A stretch of DNA of 64,000 nucleotides from Prochlorococcus sp. AG-418-I20 (GTDB lineage Bacteria > Cyanobacteriota > Cyanobacteriia > PCC-6307 > Cyanobiaceae): the NCBI GenBank assembly GCA_003214175.1, contig QCLZ01000001.1:62001-126000 (forward strand), in the 5' to 3' direction. Positions 28,509 to 42,335 of this stretch are shown here, piece after piece. The notes beneath the pieces are model-generated. The model was not told the DNA's origin and did no database searches. It saw nothing but the letters and a program-made list of their open reading frames with translations. Each line of letters begins with the position of its first letter. Position 1 is the first letter of the stretch. The translations under genes and the position numbers were made by a program.

Positions 28509-28991
28509 ATGTCTACGTTAAAAAAACCAGATTTATCTGATCCAAAATTAAGAGCTAAATTGGCCAAAGGTATGGGTCATAATTATTACGGTGAACCTGC
28601 TTGGCCTAACGATTTATTGTATATTTTTCCGGTAGTAATTCTTGGTACTATTGCATGCGTTGTTGGACTAGCAGTACTTGACCCTGCAATGCTCGGAGAC
28701 AAAGCTAATCCATTCGCAACACCATTAGAAATTTTGCCTGAGTGGTATCTTTATCCAGTTTTTCAAATACTTAGAGTAGTTCCTAATAAACTTTTAGGTA
28801 TCGCACTACAGACATTAATACCACTTGGTCTAATAATATTACCTTTTATCGAAAACGTTAATAAATTTTCCAATCCTTTTAGAAGACCAGTAGCAATGTC
28901 GGTATTTTTATTTGGAACTTTTTTAACAATATATTTAGGTATAGGTGCTTGTTTACCAATAGATAAATCTCTAACTCTTGGTTTGTTTTAG
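28509..28991 (+). CDS. petD: Cytochrome b6f complex subunit IV
   Basis: Three-helix subunit that, with cytochrome b6, forms the quinol-oxidising site. The 160 residues start [20 protein letters not shown] and contain [19 protein letters not shown] and the conserved [20 protein letters not shown] with the PEWY motif. It is the second gene of petB-petD and converges on the invertase gene with 2 bases between stops. Confidence 0.98.
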   Translation: MSTLKKPDLSDPKLRAKLAKGMGHNYYGEPAWPNDLLYIFPVVILGTIACVVGLAVLDPAMLGDKANPFATPLEILPEWYLYPVFQILRVVPNKLLGIALQTLIPLGLIILPFIENVNKFSNPFRRPVAMSVFLFGTFLTIYLGIGACLPIDKSLTLGLF

Positions 28992-28993
28992 AT

Positions 28994-30433
28994 TTAGATT
29001 TTGAACATATCCAAATCGTTATTTTCTTCCCTGAGAAAATGATGCATTAATAAAAAACCAACAATTGTCCACGTTTGGTATGTTCTAGATTGCTGTCCAA
29101 CCCAAGTACCTGTAGGCCCATCAAAATATTCTGCCCATTCTTGTTTTGGCAATTGATTAAGTTGACACCAATATGACTCTTCTATTAATGATTTCATTTC
29201 TTCCATGAGAATCACATCATCAGAGGGAAACCTTTTTTGATGTAATAGAACAGCAGTACCAAAGAACCAGAGTAAACTGGGCCAATGACCGCCGTTATGA
29301 TAACTCCAAGGCCAATTTTTTGGGTCAGAACCAGTTTTATTTTGCCATTCTTCTATATCCATATGTGGATGACAAATTCTCATCGGCATTTGAGCCATCA
29401 AATGCTGCCTATTATGTAATACCAATCTAAATAAAGCTCTTTGTTCTGCTGCGGGTAGTACTCCAAACATACAGGCTAAGGAATTTCCTAAACTGTAAAA
29501 TCTAAAGTCAGGCCTGCCCGTTCTAATATTACCTATTAGATAGCCACCTCTATTTTCTAACCAATCTTGAAGCCATGAAGGAACTACTTGCGGTTGAACA
29601 TTAAATTCATTGAAATGTTGATCATCTCCATACTGCTCAGTTGGCCTTCTTCTTAAAATTTGCATTGTTTGGCTTGTAACCCAATAATGTTTTAAAAGAA
29701 AGCTTCCTAAATCCTTAACCCACTGATTTGTAAGAATAAGTCTTTGATCTAATAGTCTACTTACATGATCTGCTCTGCTTAATTCCATTAAGTTAATACA
29801 ACTTTTTAAACACCCATGCAGTAAAACTTCAACTTCCAAAGGGGCTCCCCATACATCCATGGGTCTATCAATCATAAAAGAGCAATCTGGGACAAAAAGT
29901 ACGGGTGTACCCTCAAAAGTTGGATGTAATACTAGGTCTAATAGAAGTTGAATACCTCTTTGGACGCTTTGACTTTTTCCGAAGGCATGATCTCCACTTT
30001 TGTTGACGTAATACCAACATAAAATTGGCCACCATAAACTTGCGTCAGCTGAAGTTATCCTCCCTATTGATCTTTGGCCATAGTCTCCAATAAGCGTGCC
30101 ATTTTCTTCAACGAAACTTGTAGGAAATACTCCACGCGTTTGATAATTGCTGCTTTGTAACTCAAGACATACAGTTAAAAACTTTTTGACAATTTCATAC
30201 CTTTTTTGCGTAATGAGGTAAATCATTACCGGAACGTTGTCTCTTAAAAATATCTCTCCATAATTTAACTTTTTATTTTTTGTTGGGTGTTCTAATGCAG
30301 CAACACTGCCTACTAGTTCGCCTGATATTTCAACTAAAGTCTTTTCGAAGTGTTCTTTTGCATTTGTTACAATTTTCTCCTCATCTGAACTTGGTCTCAC
30401 TCTTAAATTTTTTTGACTAAATCTTTCTGCCAT
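28994..30433 (-). CDS. Alkaline/neutral invertase (glycoside hydrolase family 100)
   Basis: Cytosolic sucrose-hydrolysing enzyme giving glucose and fructose; in Prochlorococcus it would act on sucrose or glucosylglycerate-linked carbon stores. The 479 residues include YGEIFLRDNVPVMIYL, TSADASLWWPILCWYY, RPDFRFYSLGNSLACMFG and WPWSYHNGGHWPSLLWFF, all typical of GH100. Complete. The product is soluble, with no signal peptide. Confidence 0.9.
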   Translation of the reverse strand: MAERFSQKNLRVRPSSDEEKIVTNAKEHFEKTLVEISGELVGSVAALEHPTKNKKLNYGEIFLRDNVPVMIYLITQKRYEIVKKFLTVCLELQSSNYQTRGVFPTSFVEENGTLIGDYGQRSIGRITSADASLWWPILCWYYVNKSGDHAFGKSQSVQRGIQLLLDLVLHPTFEGTPVLFVPDCSFMIDRPMDVWGAPLEVEVLLHGCLKSCINLMELSRADHVSRLLDQRLILTNQWVKDLGSFLLKHYWVTSQTMQILRRRPTEQYGDDQHFNEFNVQPQVVPSWLQDWLENRGGYLIGNIRTGRPDFRFYSLGNSLACMFGVLPAAEQRALFRLVLHNRQHLMAQMPMRICHPHMDIEEWQNKTGSDPKNWPWSYHNGGHWPSLLWFFGTAVLLHQKRFPSDDVILMEEMKSLIEESYWCQLNQLPKQEWAEYFDGPTGTWVGQQSRTYQTWTIVGFLLMHHFLREENNDLDMFKI

Positions 30434-31042
30434 TTCATTTATAACCCTTTATCTAAGCCTAGTTGTTTGAGGATACTTTGAACAAATAAAAAATTAATAA
30501 AAAATTTTTGTATAAAAGGTTGCACAATTACAGTCGGATGGTTTAGTATTTTCTTCTGGGCAAAAATTATATTTTTTGCATTATTCAAGCAATTATCTTA
30601 AATCTGATTTTTGGTAAATGAATGAATTTTTTGGAGATTTGATTTTTATCAGTATTTTCAACCAGAAGAAGGGTTTTCCTTCAAATTGAGTTATTCAATT
30701 GTTGTTTAACTCTGCACCTAGAAAATTTAAAAACTTAGGAACTGATGCTTTTATTGCGTCAAGACTTTATCAAATTTAGATTTGATAATTTTGAGATGTA
30801 TTTGCAATAAAGGTGTGAGGTCCCGTCAAGAATATATAAAATTGTTTTCAATTGCTAACTTTAGTTATTTGAAAACCAACGGATCTGAGATCTTGGAAAG
30901 TCACTTTAGAAACATTTTTAATGTGCACTCAATGTAATCCTTAAATATTTAAGGAGGCTGAACCTGAATATCAAAAACTAAATTTTTTATTTGGATAAAG
31001 CAATTCAATTTGAGTAGATATATCTACAAAAGGATTTGAACA
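30434..31042. other. Gene-free leader region of the rRNA operon
   Basis: About 600 bases between the invertase start and 16S. No convincing ORF or RNA gene is seen. It must hold the rRNA promoter: one candidate is TTGATA, 17 bases, CAATAA near 30783-30811, but other pairs fit as well. The last 100 bases form the 16S leader, which pairs with sequence after 16S for processing in other bacteria. Confidence 0.5.
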
Positions 31043-32526
<1,484 letters not shown>

Positions 32527-32649
32527 CAGGGAGACAACAAAATGTTAAATATTAATTTTGTCACCTTAGGTCGATCGGTATCTCACATTCTTAATTTATT
32601 AAGGATTTTATTTCCTAAGTTTTTTCTAGGTCACACCCATTTTTTCCCT

Positions 32650-32723
<74 letters not shown>

Positions 32724-32735
32724 TATCTCTATGTT

Positions 32736-32808
32736 GGGGGTATAGCTCAGTTGGTAGAGCGCCTGCTTTGCAAGCAGGATGTCAGCGGTTCGAGTCCGCT
32801 TACCTCCA
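32736..32808 (+). tRNA. tRNA-Ala (TGC) in the rRNA spacer
   Basis: A 73-base cloverleaf: acceptor GGGGGTA/TACCTCC (one G-T pair), D-arm GCTCAGTTGGTAGAGC, anticodon loop TTTGCAA giving TGC, T-arm GGTTCGAGTCC. It lies 12 bases after tRNA-Ile. Confidence 0.98.
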
Positions 32809-33066
32809 CTGATTACCACCTCTTCCATAAATTTATAGAAGGGAAATTTTTTGAGCTGTGATCAAATCCTGAACGAATCTAGCTTCCTAATATTTTTATT
32901 AAGATGCTGGACTCATTGAATTAATTTCATTGTTTTCAGAGAACCTTGACAACTGCATAGATTATTTTTAAAGACAATAAGCATCTTTAATGATGCAGAT
33001 TTATTATTTGTGCGAATGCATTAATAACAATTCTATTAAGCTGATGCTTCAATTTTTGAAGTTATT

Positions 33067-35940
<2,874 letters not shown>

Positions 35941-36005
35941 AAATAAACTTAATTTATTGTTTTTAATTAATATAATTTTCTATGCAGTTCTCAAGGTTCA
36001 CACTA

Positions 36006-36122
36006 TCCTGGTGTTCATGGCGATGTGGAACCACTCCGATCCATCTCGAACTCGGTTGTGAAACGCATAAGCGGCGAAAATATTTAGGGGGTAGCCCCTT
36101 GAGAAAATAGCTCAATGCCAGG
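36006..36122 (+). rRNA. rrf: 5S ribosomal RNA
   Basis: About 117 bases: TCCTGGTGTTCATGGCGATG at the 5' end, the loop CCATCTCGAACTCGG, and a 3' end that pairs with the first bases (ATGCCAGG). It lies 65 bases after 23S and before the operon terminator. Confidence 0.97.
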
Positions 36123-36133
36123 TAAAAATATTT

Positions 36134-36168
36134 AAAAGGGTTTACTCTTCTTGAGTAAGCCCTTTTTT
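36134..36168 (+). terminator. Rho-independent terminator of the rRNA operon
   Basis: A 14-bp stem AAAAGGGTTTACTC / GAGTAAGCCCTTTT (one G-T pair) with a TTCTT loop, followed by a T run, 11 bases after 5S. It overlaps the last bases of mutM on the other strand and may serve both. Confidence 0.92.
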
Positions 36169-37045
36169 ATTTTTGGCATTTAGGACACCAATGGGTACTT
36201 CTTCCAGTAATTTTTTGTCTTTCAATTAAATTCCCACATTTACGACATTCTTTTCCAGTTCTCCTATAGACATTTGTCTGTAAACCAAAATTCCCATTCT
36301 CTCCTTCCAAGTCCCTAAAATCGCTAAATGTCGTCCCCCCTGAACCTATACTTTTTTTTAATACAGTTACAATTGATTCTTTTAGCTTGATTAACTCATT
36401 CTTCTTTATTGTTCGAGCTTCCCTAAAAGGTGAGATGCCAGCAGAGTATAAACTTTCATCAGCATAAATATTACCTATACCTGCCACTATTGTTTGATCT
36501 AATAAAATAGCTTTTATAGATTTTGTTCTTTTTGAAATAACTTTCTTAAGATAATTAGCATCAAAGTCTCTAGAAAATGGTTCTGGTCCTAATGAACCTA
36601 ATCCTTTAATTATTTTATTGGGTGACAACCCTTGCTTAATCCACCACATTTGACCAAAACTTCTTACGTCAACGTACCTTAGCTCATTATTATTTTTATC
36701 GAAAAATCTTATTCTTGTATGTTTACAAGGTTTAGTTGAGTTTTCATCAAATTTGAAATATCCAGTCATTCTTAGATGAACGACAAGAAATCCGTTATTT
36801 TGTGAATTTTCTAGAGGAAATTGAGTATTCTCATTTTTTACTTCTTTTAATTGAGCTATTAAATATTTTCCTCTTCTATCCCATTTATAAATAAGTGAGT
36901 TCCAAAGTCCTCTGATGAATTCCTCTTTGTTTGATGGGAATGCAACAGTTGAATCTCTACAGACTTCTACTTTTTTAATAATAAAATTATTTAGTTTTTG
37001 CTCTAACCCTCTTCGAACAGTCTCTACTTCAGGTAACTCAGGCAA
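36167..37045 (-). CDS. mutM: Formamidopyrimidine-DNA glycosylase (8-oxoguanine repair)
   Basis: Base-excision repair enzyme removing oxidised purines such as 8-oxoguanine. The 292 residues start with [14 protein letters not shown], the catalytic Pro directly after the start (TTG at 37045), and Glu at position 3. Later motifs are [25 protein letters not shown] and a C-terminal zinc finger [20 protein letters not shown] with CPKC. Complete. It is 4 bases downstream of psaE. Confidence 0.96.
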   Translation of the reverse strand: MPELPEVETVRRGLEQKLNNFIIKKVEVCRDSTVAFPSNKEEFIRGLWNSLIYKWDRRGKYLIAQLKEVKNENTQFPLENSQNNGFLVVHLRMTGYFKFDENSTKPCKHTRIRFFDKNNNELRYVDVRSFGQMWWIKQGLSPNKIIKGLGSLGPEPFSRDFDANYLKKVISKRTKSIKAILLDQTIVAGIGNIYADESLYSAGISPFREARTIKKNELIKLKESIVTVLKKSIGSGGTTFSDFRDLEGENGNFGLQTNVYRRTGKECRKCGNLIERQKITGRSTHWCPKCQK

Positions 37046-37049
37046 TTAT

Positions 37050-37259
37050 TTAAACTTTCTCTAATTCACTTTCAGCAAAATTATTTGTATTCATTCCACC
37101 TTCAGTACCGCTTATGCCATTGTAATTTACTTTATCAAATCTAACTACACAGTTATATTTGATACCTGATTCATCAACAGAAGCAACTTTACCTAATTCA
37201 TTGTACCAATATGATTCTGGTCTTTTTACTCTTACGAGATCTCCTCTTGAAATTGCCAT
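37050..37259 (-). CDS. psaE: Photosystem I reaction centre subunit IV (PsaE)
   Basis: Stromal PSI subunit that helps dock ferredoxin and is involved in cyclic flow. The 69-residue SH3-like protein begins [20 protein letters not shown] and contains [20 protein letters not shown] and [19 protein letters not shown]. It is upstream of mutM with 4 bases between them, so they are probably co-transcribed. Confidence 0.98.
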   Translation of the reverse strand: MAISRGDLVRVKRPESYWYNELGKVASVDESGIKYNCVVRFDKVNYNGISGTEGGMNTNNFAESELEKV

Positions 37260-37340
37260 TACTTTGAATTTAACTTCCTACAACAATAACCTATCATTAA
37301 TAATGTTAAACAAATTATTCACACATATTAATTAAAAGTT

Positions 37341-38102
37341 TTAACAAAAATCATTTATTAAATTTTTTTCGAATTCTTCTTTAGCAGGTTGAGCTTCACT
37401 CCATTTTCTGCCTGGGATTCTCACGTTTATTTCATTTGAATCGCAATTTATTGAAAGAATAAGTTTTTTATTATCTTTATTTACTACATCTAAAACTTTT
37501 CTACCTTCAATTTTTTTAACAGATAAATTTTGAATAATGATTGGACCATAAATTTTTTTCTCTAACTGAAGTGATTCATTTTTTTTCTTATTTTTAATTA
37601 TTTGATAATTTTCTGAGTTAAGTACTTTGTTTTTGCTTAATAAGAGCTTTTGCCCAACTTTTATAGAATTTGGATTCTTTAGATTATTAATATCTATCAA
37701 ATATTTTACATTTAAATTATATTTACTTGATATATCAGTGAGATTTTCACCAATTTGCACAATATGATAATTATTTATGAAATCTGATTGTTTTGAAGGA
37801 TTGTCAGTAGATTCGGAAATAATAAGATTTTGCCCAACAAAAATATAATTTTCATTTTTTAGATTATTCAACTTAATAATTAAATCTTTATTTATTGAAT
37901 AGAATTTTGAAATACTTGAAATTGTATCTCCAGTTTTTACAATATGAATTTTCCTTATTTCCGTTTTATCTCCATTAATTGATTCGTTTTTAGCAATGTT
38001 CTCAATTTTAATATTTGCCGAATCAATCTTTTCTTCGGACTTTATATACGAGTGATTAAAAAAATTAATCAATAGTGTAAGTATTAAAAATACTAACCTC
38101 AT
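37341..38102 (-). CDS. LysM-domain exported protein
   Basis: A 253-residue protein with an N-terminal hydrophobic signal (LVFLILTLLINFF), then two LysM peptidoglycan-binding repeats (IVKTGDTISSISKFYSINKD with NLKNENYIFVGQNLII; and YHIVQIGENLTDISSKYNLN with NLKNPNSIKVGQKLLL). The C-terminal 90 residues, ending in a predicted beta segment with VRIPGRKWSEAQPA, have no known domain. Probably a cell wall-associated protein. Confidence 0.85.
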   Translation of the reverse strand: MRLVFLILTLLINFFNHSYIKSEEKIDSANIKIENIAKNESINGDKTEIRKIHIVKTGDTISSISKFYSINKDLIIKLNNLKNENYIFVGQNLIISESTDNPSKQSDFINNYHIVQIGENLTDISSKYNLNVKYLIDINNLKNPNSIKVGQKLLLSKNKVLNSENYQIIKNKKKNESLQLEKKIYGPIIIQNLSVKKIEGRKVLDVVNKDNKKLILSINCDSNEINVRIPGRKWSEAQPAKEEFEKNLINDFC

Positions 38103-38174
38103 TATATTTACTGTTTATTTAAACATAATCTTTTAATTAAAAATCGCTAGGTTTTTAATTAAAATTTAAGTAAT

Positions 38175-39566
38175 TTAAATTTTAAAAATAAACTTTAAAA
38201 CTTTCTTCATTCTCTGGTAAGGAGGATAACGCAGATTTAAATCAAATAAAAAACCTTTGAAAGTAATAGATTTTTGATTTGAAAAATTTCGAAAACCTTC
38301 CTCTCCATGAAATTTGCCAATTCCACTCTGTCCAACGCCTCCAAAAGGTAAATTTGGAATAAGTACTGGTAACATAACATCATTGATACAAATGGTTCCT
38401 GAGCTTGTTGTTCTTGATATTTGATTATGAATTTTTTTATTTCCTCCAAATAAATAGATTGCTAATGGTTTTGATGTTTTATTAATCTGTTTTAAAGCAG
38501 ATTCTTTATCATTGATCCCAACCACTGGAAGTATTGAGCTGAATAGTTCTTTTTGTAAAATATCTGTTTCATCTAATTTAGTTCTCAAAATTGTAGGAGA
38601 TATTTTTAATTTTTTCTTACTAAAAGTTCCCCCATATAAAATCTTTTTTTCTTTTTTATGTCGTTTGAGAATTGCTACAGTTGATGAGAAATGCTTTTTT
38701 TCTAATTTAGATAAGTTTTCTGAAATAATTGGATCTTCTCCATAAAAACTTACTATGTATTGCTTTAATTTTTCGATAAAATTTTTCTCAATTTCTTTAT
38801 TTACAAAGATATGATTTGGAGCCATGCAGGATTGACCAGAATTGAAAAATTTGCCCCAAACAATTCTTTTCGCTGCAATATCTAAATTTGCATTCTTGAA
38901 AATGATTACAGGATTTGTTCCGCTTAATTCGAGAGTTAATGGAGTTAAATTTTTTGAAGCCAATTTCATAATAGACTTTCCAGTTTCAGAACTTCCGGTA
39001 AAAAATATGTGGTCAAAATTTTGTTCAATTAATTTTATGGATTTTTTATAATTACCTTCTACTGTTAATAAGACATCTTTATGGAAATATTTGGAAGTAA
39101 GCTTTTTAATAAGTTTCGATGTCGCAGGACATTTCTCTGATGGTTTTATAACTGCAGTATTTCCCGCTGAGAAAATATTTACCAATGGCTTTAAAACATA
39201 CAGTAATGGATAATTATAAGGACCAAGAATTAAAACACACCCAAGAGGTTCATAAATAACTTTGGAGGATGATGGAAATAGATAAAAAGGTGTATCAATC
39301 TTTTTTGGTCGCATCCAAGAACTGAGTTTCTTTTTTATGAGTGAAATTTCTTCTTTTACTAAAAGGATTTCTGAAAGCCCTTCAATTTCAGATTTACCTA
39401 GATCAACAAAAAGTGATTTTATTATCTCTTTTTTATTTTCATCCAAAAGTTTAGAAACTAGATTGATATGTTGGATTCTCCATTTGATATCTTCAGTTTT
39501 ACCAGTGAGAACTGTATTTTTTAATTTATAAATGTCTTCTAAATGAAATTTATCAGAAATTTTCAT
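38175..39566 (-). CDS. Aldehyde dehydrogenase
   Basis: NAD(P)-dependent aldehyde oxidation, class-3-like type close to fatty-aldehyde dehydrogenases. From the ATG at 39566 it has 463 residues, the usual length (a TTG at 39638 would add 24 residues). Motifs include NYPLLYVLKPLVNIFSAGN (cofactor binding), FFTGSSETGKSIMKLA, LTLELSGTNPVII, and the catalytic Cys in FNSGQSCMAPNHIFV. The C-terminus has LPFGGVGQSGIGKFHGEEGF. Substrate is not known; long-chain or retinal-type aldehydes are likely. Confidence 0.9.
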   Translation of the reverse strand: MKISDKFHLEDIYKLKNTVLTGKTEDIKWRIQHINLVSKLLDENKKEIIKSLFVDLGKSEIEGLSEILLVKEEISLIKKKLSSWMRPKKIDTPFYLFPSSSKVIYEPLGCVLILGPYNYPLLYVLKPLVNIFSAGNTAVIKPSEKCPATSKLIKKLTSKYFHKDVLLTVEGNYKKSIKLIEQNFDHIFFTGSSETGKSIMKLASKNLTPLTLELSGTNPVIIFKNANLDIAAKRIVWGKFFNSGQSCMAPNHIFVNKEIEKNFIEKLKQYIVSFYGEDPIISENLSKLEKKHFSSTVAILKRHKKEKKILYGGTFSKKKLKISPTILRTKLDETDILQKELFSSILPVVGINDKESALKQINKTSKPLAIYLFGGNKKIHNQISRTTSSGTICINDVMLPVLIPNLPFGGVGQSGIGKFHGEEGFRNFSNQKSITFKGFLFDLNLRYPPYQRMKKVLKFIFKI

Positions 39567-39722
39567 TTTATACCTTTGAATAGTATTAAATATATCAGAG
39601 GATAAATTTTCAATAACTAAGGTTTTTAGCCAATTCAATCAAAGTGAATGATTTATGAGAAATAATCAAATTTATTAATATTGCCTTTAAAAATTCAAAA
39701 ATTTCTTGGTTAGTATAATTCT

Positions 39723-40613
39723 ATGAGGGAAAATTTTTCAATTAGATTGATATCTATAAATGAAATAACAGAAGTCACAAACTGGGCAAGGTTAGAAGGA
39801 TTTTCTCCTGGAATGGATGACGTATCAATTTATAGAAATACAGACAAACAAGGGGTATGGGTAGCTTGTCTCGACAATAATCCTATAGGTTCTATTGCGT
39901 GTATAAAATATAATTCCTCGTATGGTTTTATAGGTTTATTTATAGTTAAAAAAGAATTCCGAAATAATGGATATGGAGTGAGATTATGGAAACATGCCCT
40001 CGAATATTTGAAAAATGTTGATTGTATTGGTCTTGAGGCTGCCCCAGATAGATTGAATGATTACGCAAAGTGGGGGTTTAGAAAATCTTCTATTACAAAT
40101 CGATGGAAATTAAATGGTTCTCAAGATTTGCCATTGAAAAATTTCTATAAAGATCAATTTCATTCTTTTAAAGTTGTCCCGGGTTATAAAATTTCTTCTG
40201 AAGCGGTCTTAATTTATGATGATCAAAGAGAACCTAGTCCTAGACCACATTTTCTAAATGACTGGTTGAAAAATTCTCATGGTAATGTCAGTGCAATTGT
40301 CGATAATAATGGGATGTGTCATGGATTTGGCAGAATAAGACCTTGTGTATTGGAGGATAATAAGCAAGGCTGGAGAATCGGACCTCTTTTAGCAGATACT
40401 CCTCCACTTGCTGAATTGTTAATAAGGGAGTTAGTTGGTGATTTAGATGCCCAAATCTTATTGGATTGCTCTAATCTGAATCCATATGCAAATTATCTTT
40501 TATCAAGTTTGGGATTTAATGAAATATCAAAAACTTACAGAATGTATAAAGGTATTCAACCTACCTGCCCAATGAATCAAGTATACGGACTCGCCTGCTT
40601 GGAACTGGGGTAA
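39723..40613 (+). CDS. GNAT-family acetyltransferase
   Basis: The 296 residues have an N-terminal GNAT domain with acetyl-CoA-binding LFIVKKEFRNNGYGVRLW (about residues 78-95) and a second, diverged acetyltransferase-like half (GFGRIRPCVLEDNKQGWRIG). The substrate (protein, sugar or small molecule) cannot be told. It is isolated between convergent genes. Confidence 0.8.
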   Translation: MRENFSIRLISINEITEVTNWARLEGFSPGMDDVSIYRNTDKQGVWVACLDNNPIGSIACIKYNSSYGFIGLFIVKKEFRNNGYGVRLWKHALEYLKNVDCIGLEAAPDRLNDYAKWGFRKSSITNRWKLNGSQDLPLKNFYKDQFHSFKVVPGYKISSEAVLIYDDQREPSPRPHFLNDWLKNSHGNVSAIVDNNGMCHGFGRIRPCVLEDNKQGWRIGPLLADTPPLAELLIRELVGDLDAQILLDCSNLNPYANYLLSSLGFNEISKTYRMYKGIQPTCPMNQVYGLACLELG

Positions 40614-40685
40614 TTCCTTTTAAAGCGATCATTTTGCCTTTTGTTTTTGTAACACTGAAGGAAGTTTGTTTTATTATCCATAAGC

Positions 40686-40934
40686 TTAACTTTCAGATGG
40701 TTTCAAAATTCTTTCTACAATATCTGCGTTGATTATAGTTATCTCTCCATTATCAATATTGGCAACTTGAAACAAGGTCCATGAATTTGGATTTCTAGCT
40801 CCTCCAATACAGTCGATAACTTGACCGACCCAATAATTTTTATTCTTTTCATTAGTATTTTCGCAATGTTCTTTTTTAATTGCTACATAATCACCAGGCC
40901 TAACGAAAAGAAACTCAGGAGTTGCTGAACTCAC
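40686..40934 (-). CDS. DUF3104-like small protein
   Basis: An 82-residue protein with FLFVRPGDYVAIKKEHC and KNYWVGQVIDCIGGARNP, resembling DUF3104, a family of picocyanobacterial proteins with an SH3-like beta barrel. No function is known. The match is from memory of the family pattern. Confidence 0.65.
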   Translation of the reverse strand: MSSATPEFLFVRPGDYVAIKKEHCENTNEKNKNYWVGQVIDCIGGARNPNSWTLFQVANIDNGEITIINADIVERILKPSES

Positions 40935-41031
40935 AATAGATAGCTTGTAGTATATAGGTACTATAGTAAGTTATTAGTTTAGTCGCCGAACTTTGAGTTA
41001 TTTAGCAAAATAGGGGCAATTAAAGCATAAA

Positions 41032-41124
41032 ATGGAATCAAATGAAATTGCTATATTTTCAACATTATTGGGGTTAATTTTAGCTTTAACTGACGCTTAT
41101 ATAGAAAGAAATATTCCTGGATAA
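41032..41124 (+). CDS. Small one-helix membrane peptide
   Basis: A 30-codon ORF with a single hydrophobic helix (IAIFSTLLGLILALTDAYI) and a short basic tail ending RNIPG. Length and layout resemble small photosystem or cytochrome subunits, but it does not match the known ones (PetL, PetN, PsaM, PsbY, Psb30) by eye. Convergent with the HLIP gene, with 17 bases between stops. Confidence 0.45.
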   Translation: MESNEIAIFSTLLGLILALTDAYIERNIPG

Positions 41125-41141
41125 TACTTCCAATTCATTTC

Positions 41142-41276
41142 TTAAATCAAATAAGATTTAAGCTGGTCTAAAATATCGGCCCTGTTGGAAACTAATTTTG
41201 TAAAAACTAAATATATTAACCCTCCCATTGCGAGTCTTCCGTTAATTTTCTCTAACTGCTTAAGTTTTCTAAACAA
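41142..41276 (-). CDS. hli: High-light-inducible protein (HLIP)
   Basis: A 44-codon ORF with the chlorophyll-binding signature LEKINGRLAMGGL (E, N and R spaced as in the HLIP/LHC motif ExxNGRxAMxG), followed by a hydrophobic helix, YLVFTKLV, and a C-terminal tail DILDQLKSYLI. The only reasonable start is a TTG at 41276 (a TAA lies six codons upstream). HLIPs bind chlorophyll and carotenoid, protect PSII assembly intermediates and accumulate under high light. Start and expression are not proven. Confidence 0.75.
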   Translation of the reverse strand: MFRKLKQLEKINGRLAMGGLIYLVFTKLVSNRADILDQLKSYLI

Positions 41277-41397
41277 ATTTCTTTTTTGCGGTTAAACAAA
41301 ATTTAAAGGGTATAGAAAATAAAAAAGTATTGATTAATTCAAAATTAAAAAAAAATTTTAAAATTTATAGAAATATTATTTCAAATACGAATTAAAC

Positions 41398-41535
41398 TTA
41401 AAGCCAAGCTTTTTTCATCTCAAGGTAAAGTCTCTCGCTCTCAGCAGAATTAATTTTGCTGTCTGAATAGGATTGCTGCTGCTGCTGCTGCTGCTGCTGA
41501 GTTGAGTTAGTATTAGGATTTTGGACTTCGCTCAT
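41398..41535 (-). CDS. Small protein with a polyglutamine run
   Basis: A 45-codon ORF. The product begins MSEVQNPNTNST, then nine Gln residues encoded by CAA and eight identical CAG codons (41473-41499), then SYSDSKINSAESERLYLEMK and a basic Trp end KKAWL. No function recognised. The reading frame spans the repeat cleanly, and the C-terminal part looks like a normal short protein. Confidence 0.55.
   Translation of the reverse strand: MSEVQNPNTNSTQQQQQQQQQSYSDSKINSAESERLYLEMKKAWL
41473..41499. repeat. Trinucleotide microsatellite (CAG)8
   Basis: Eight uninterrupted CTG units on the plus strand (CAG on the minus strand) with an adjacent TTG, inside a short ORF. Such a pure triplet run is rare in an AT-rich compact genome and could change in length by slippage without shifting the frame. 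Confidence 0.9.
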
Positions 41536-41651
41536 TAGAGGGTCTGAATATTTGTGTTTATTCTCTCATATTAATAGCTTTTTTTGTCAACTTAAATTCT
41601 TAAATTTTATTTAAATTTTCTATGTTTTTAGTTTTCCTGTTTTGAGTGAAG

Positions 41652-41753
41652 TTATTTCGCTACAGTAGTTTTGGTATATAGGAATTTAACTTCCCAATAT
41701 ATAATTCCTAGGAAGATAGCACTTGCAATAATAATTTCAGAAATGGCTAACAT
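41652..41753 (-). CDS. Small one-helix membrane peptide
   Basis: A 33-codon ORF with a hydrophobic N-terminal half (LAISEIIIASAIFLGIIYW) and a basic tail EVKFLYTKTTVAK. The positive-inside pattern suggests the tail is cytoplasmic. No family recognised. Confidence 0.45.
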   Translation of the reverse strand: MLAISEIIIASAIFLGIIYWEVKFLYTKTTVAK

Positions 41754-41900
41754 TTTATTTTCCAATACTATTTTAATTTTGGTATCAATTTACACAGAAT
41801 GCAATAGGTACTAATTACATTTAAGATTTTAAAAAATTTTATTTAATAAAATAACGCGTCGAAATAATATAAAATTTTAAGTTAGATACATATTATTTTC

Positions 41901-42335
41901 GTGGGAAATTTCATAACTTCAACAACTCTCATACCTTTAATACCTTTAGTAACCTCTTTATTTGTTTTTATTTTATTGGTAAGTTTTAACAAAACACTTA
42001 ACAGACTGACAAAACCAGTTACTGCACTGGTTGCATTGTCTTTATTAAGTTCTGCTTTTATAAGCTTATTTGACTATTTTAAGAAAATAGAAGAAGAATT
42101 AGTTTTATCTGAATTCCTCAAATTTTTTGAAGAAAAAAATTTAGTTATACATCTCAATTTAGTAAATGAAAAAATTATAATTTTTTTCACATTAATAATG
42201 CTATTAATTATTGGAATATCTTTTTATAAATTGCCTAGAAAAAAAGGTTATGTCTCATTGATGATTAGCCTAGGATTAATATCTTCTTCGGTGATACTCT
42301 CAATATTGCTATTAGATTTTTCAGCACTAATCTAA
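41901..42335 (+). CDS. Stand-alone NdhF/NdhD-like N-terminal membrane protein
   Basis: A 144-residue protein from a GTG start with four hydrophobic segments. The order (TLIPLIPLVTSLFVFILLV, then FNKTLNRLTKPVTALVALSL, a soluble loop with LVIHLNLVNEKIIIFFTLIM, and a last pair of helices ending FSALI) resembles the first helices of NdhF/NdhD proton-pumping subunits, but the rest of the subunit is missing. Either a truncated relic or a small membrane protein of its own. The 3' end overlaps the PTOX gene by 4 bases (convergent). Confidence 0.6.
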   Translation: MGNFITSTTLIPLIPLVTSLFVFILLVSFNKTLNRLTKPVTALVALSLLSSAFISLFDYFKKIEEELVLSEFLKFFEEKNLVIHLNLVNEKIIIFFTLIMLLIIGISFYKLPRKKGYVSLMISLGLISSSVILSILLLDFSALI

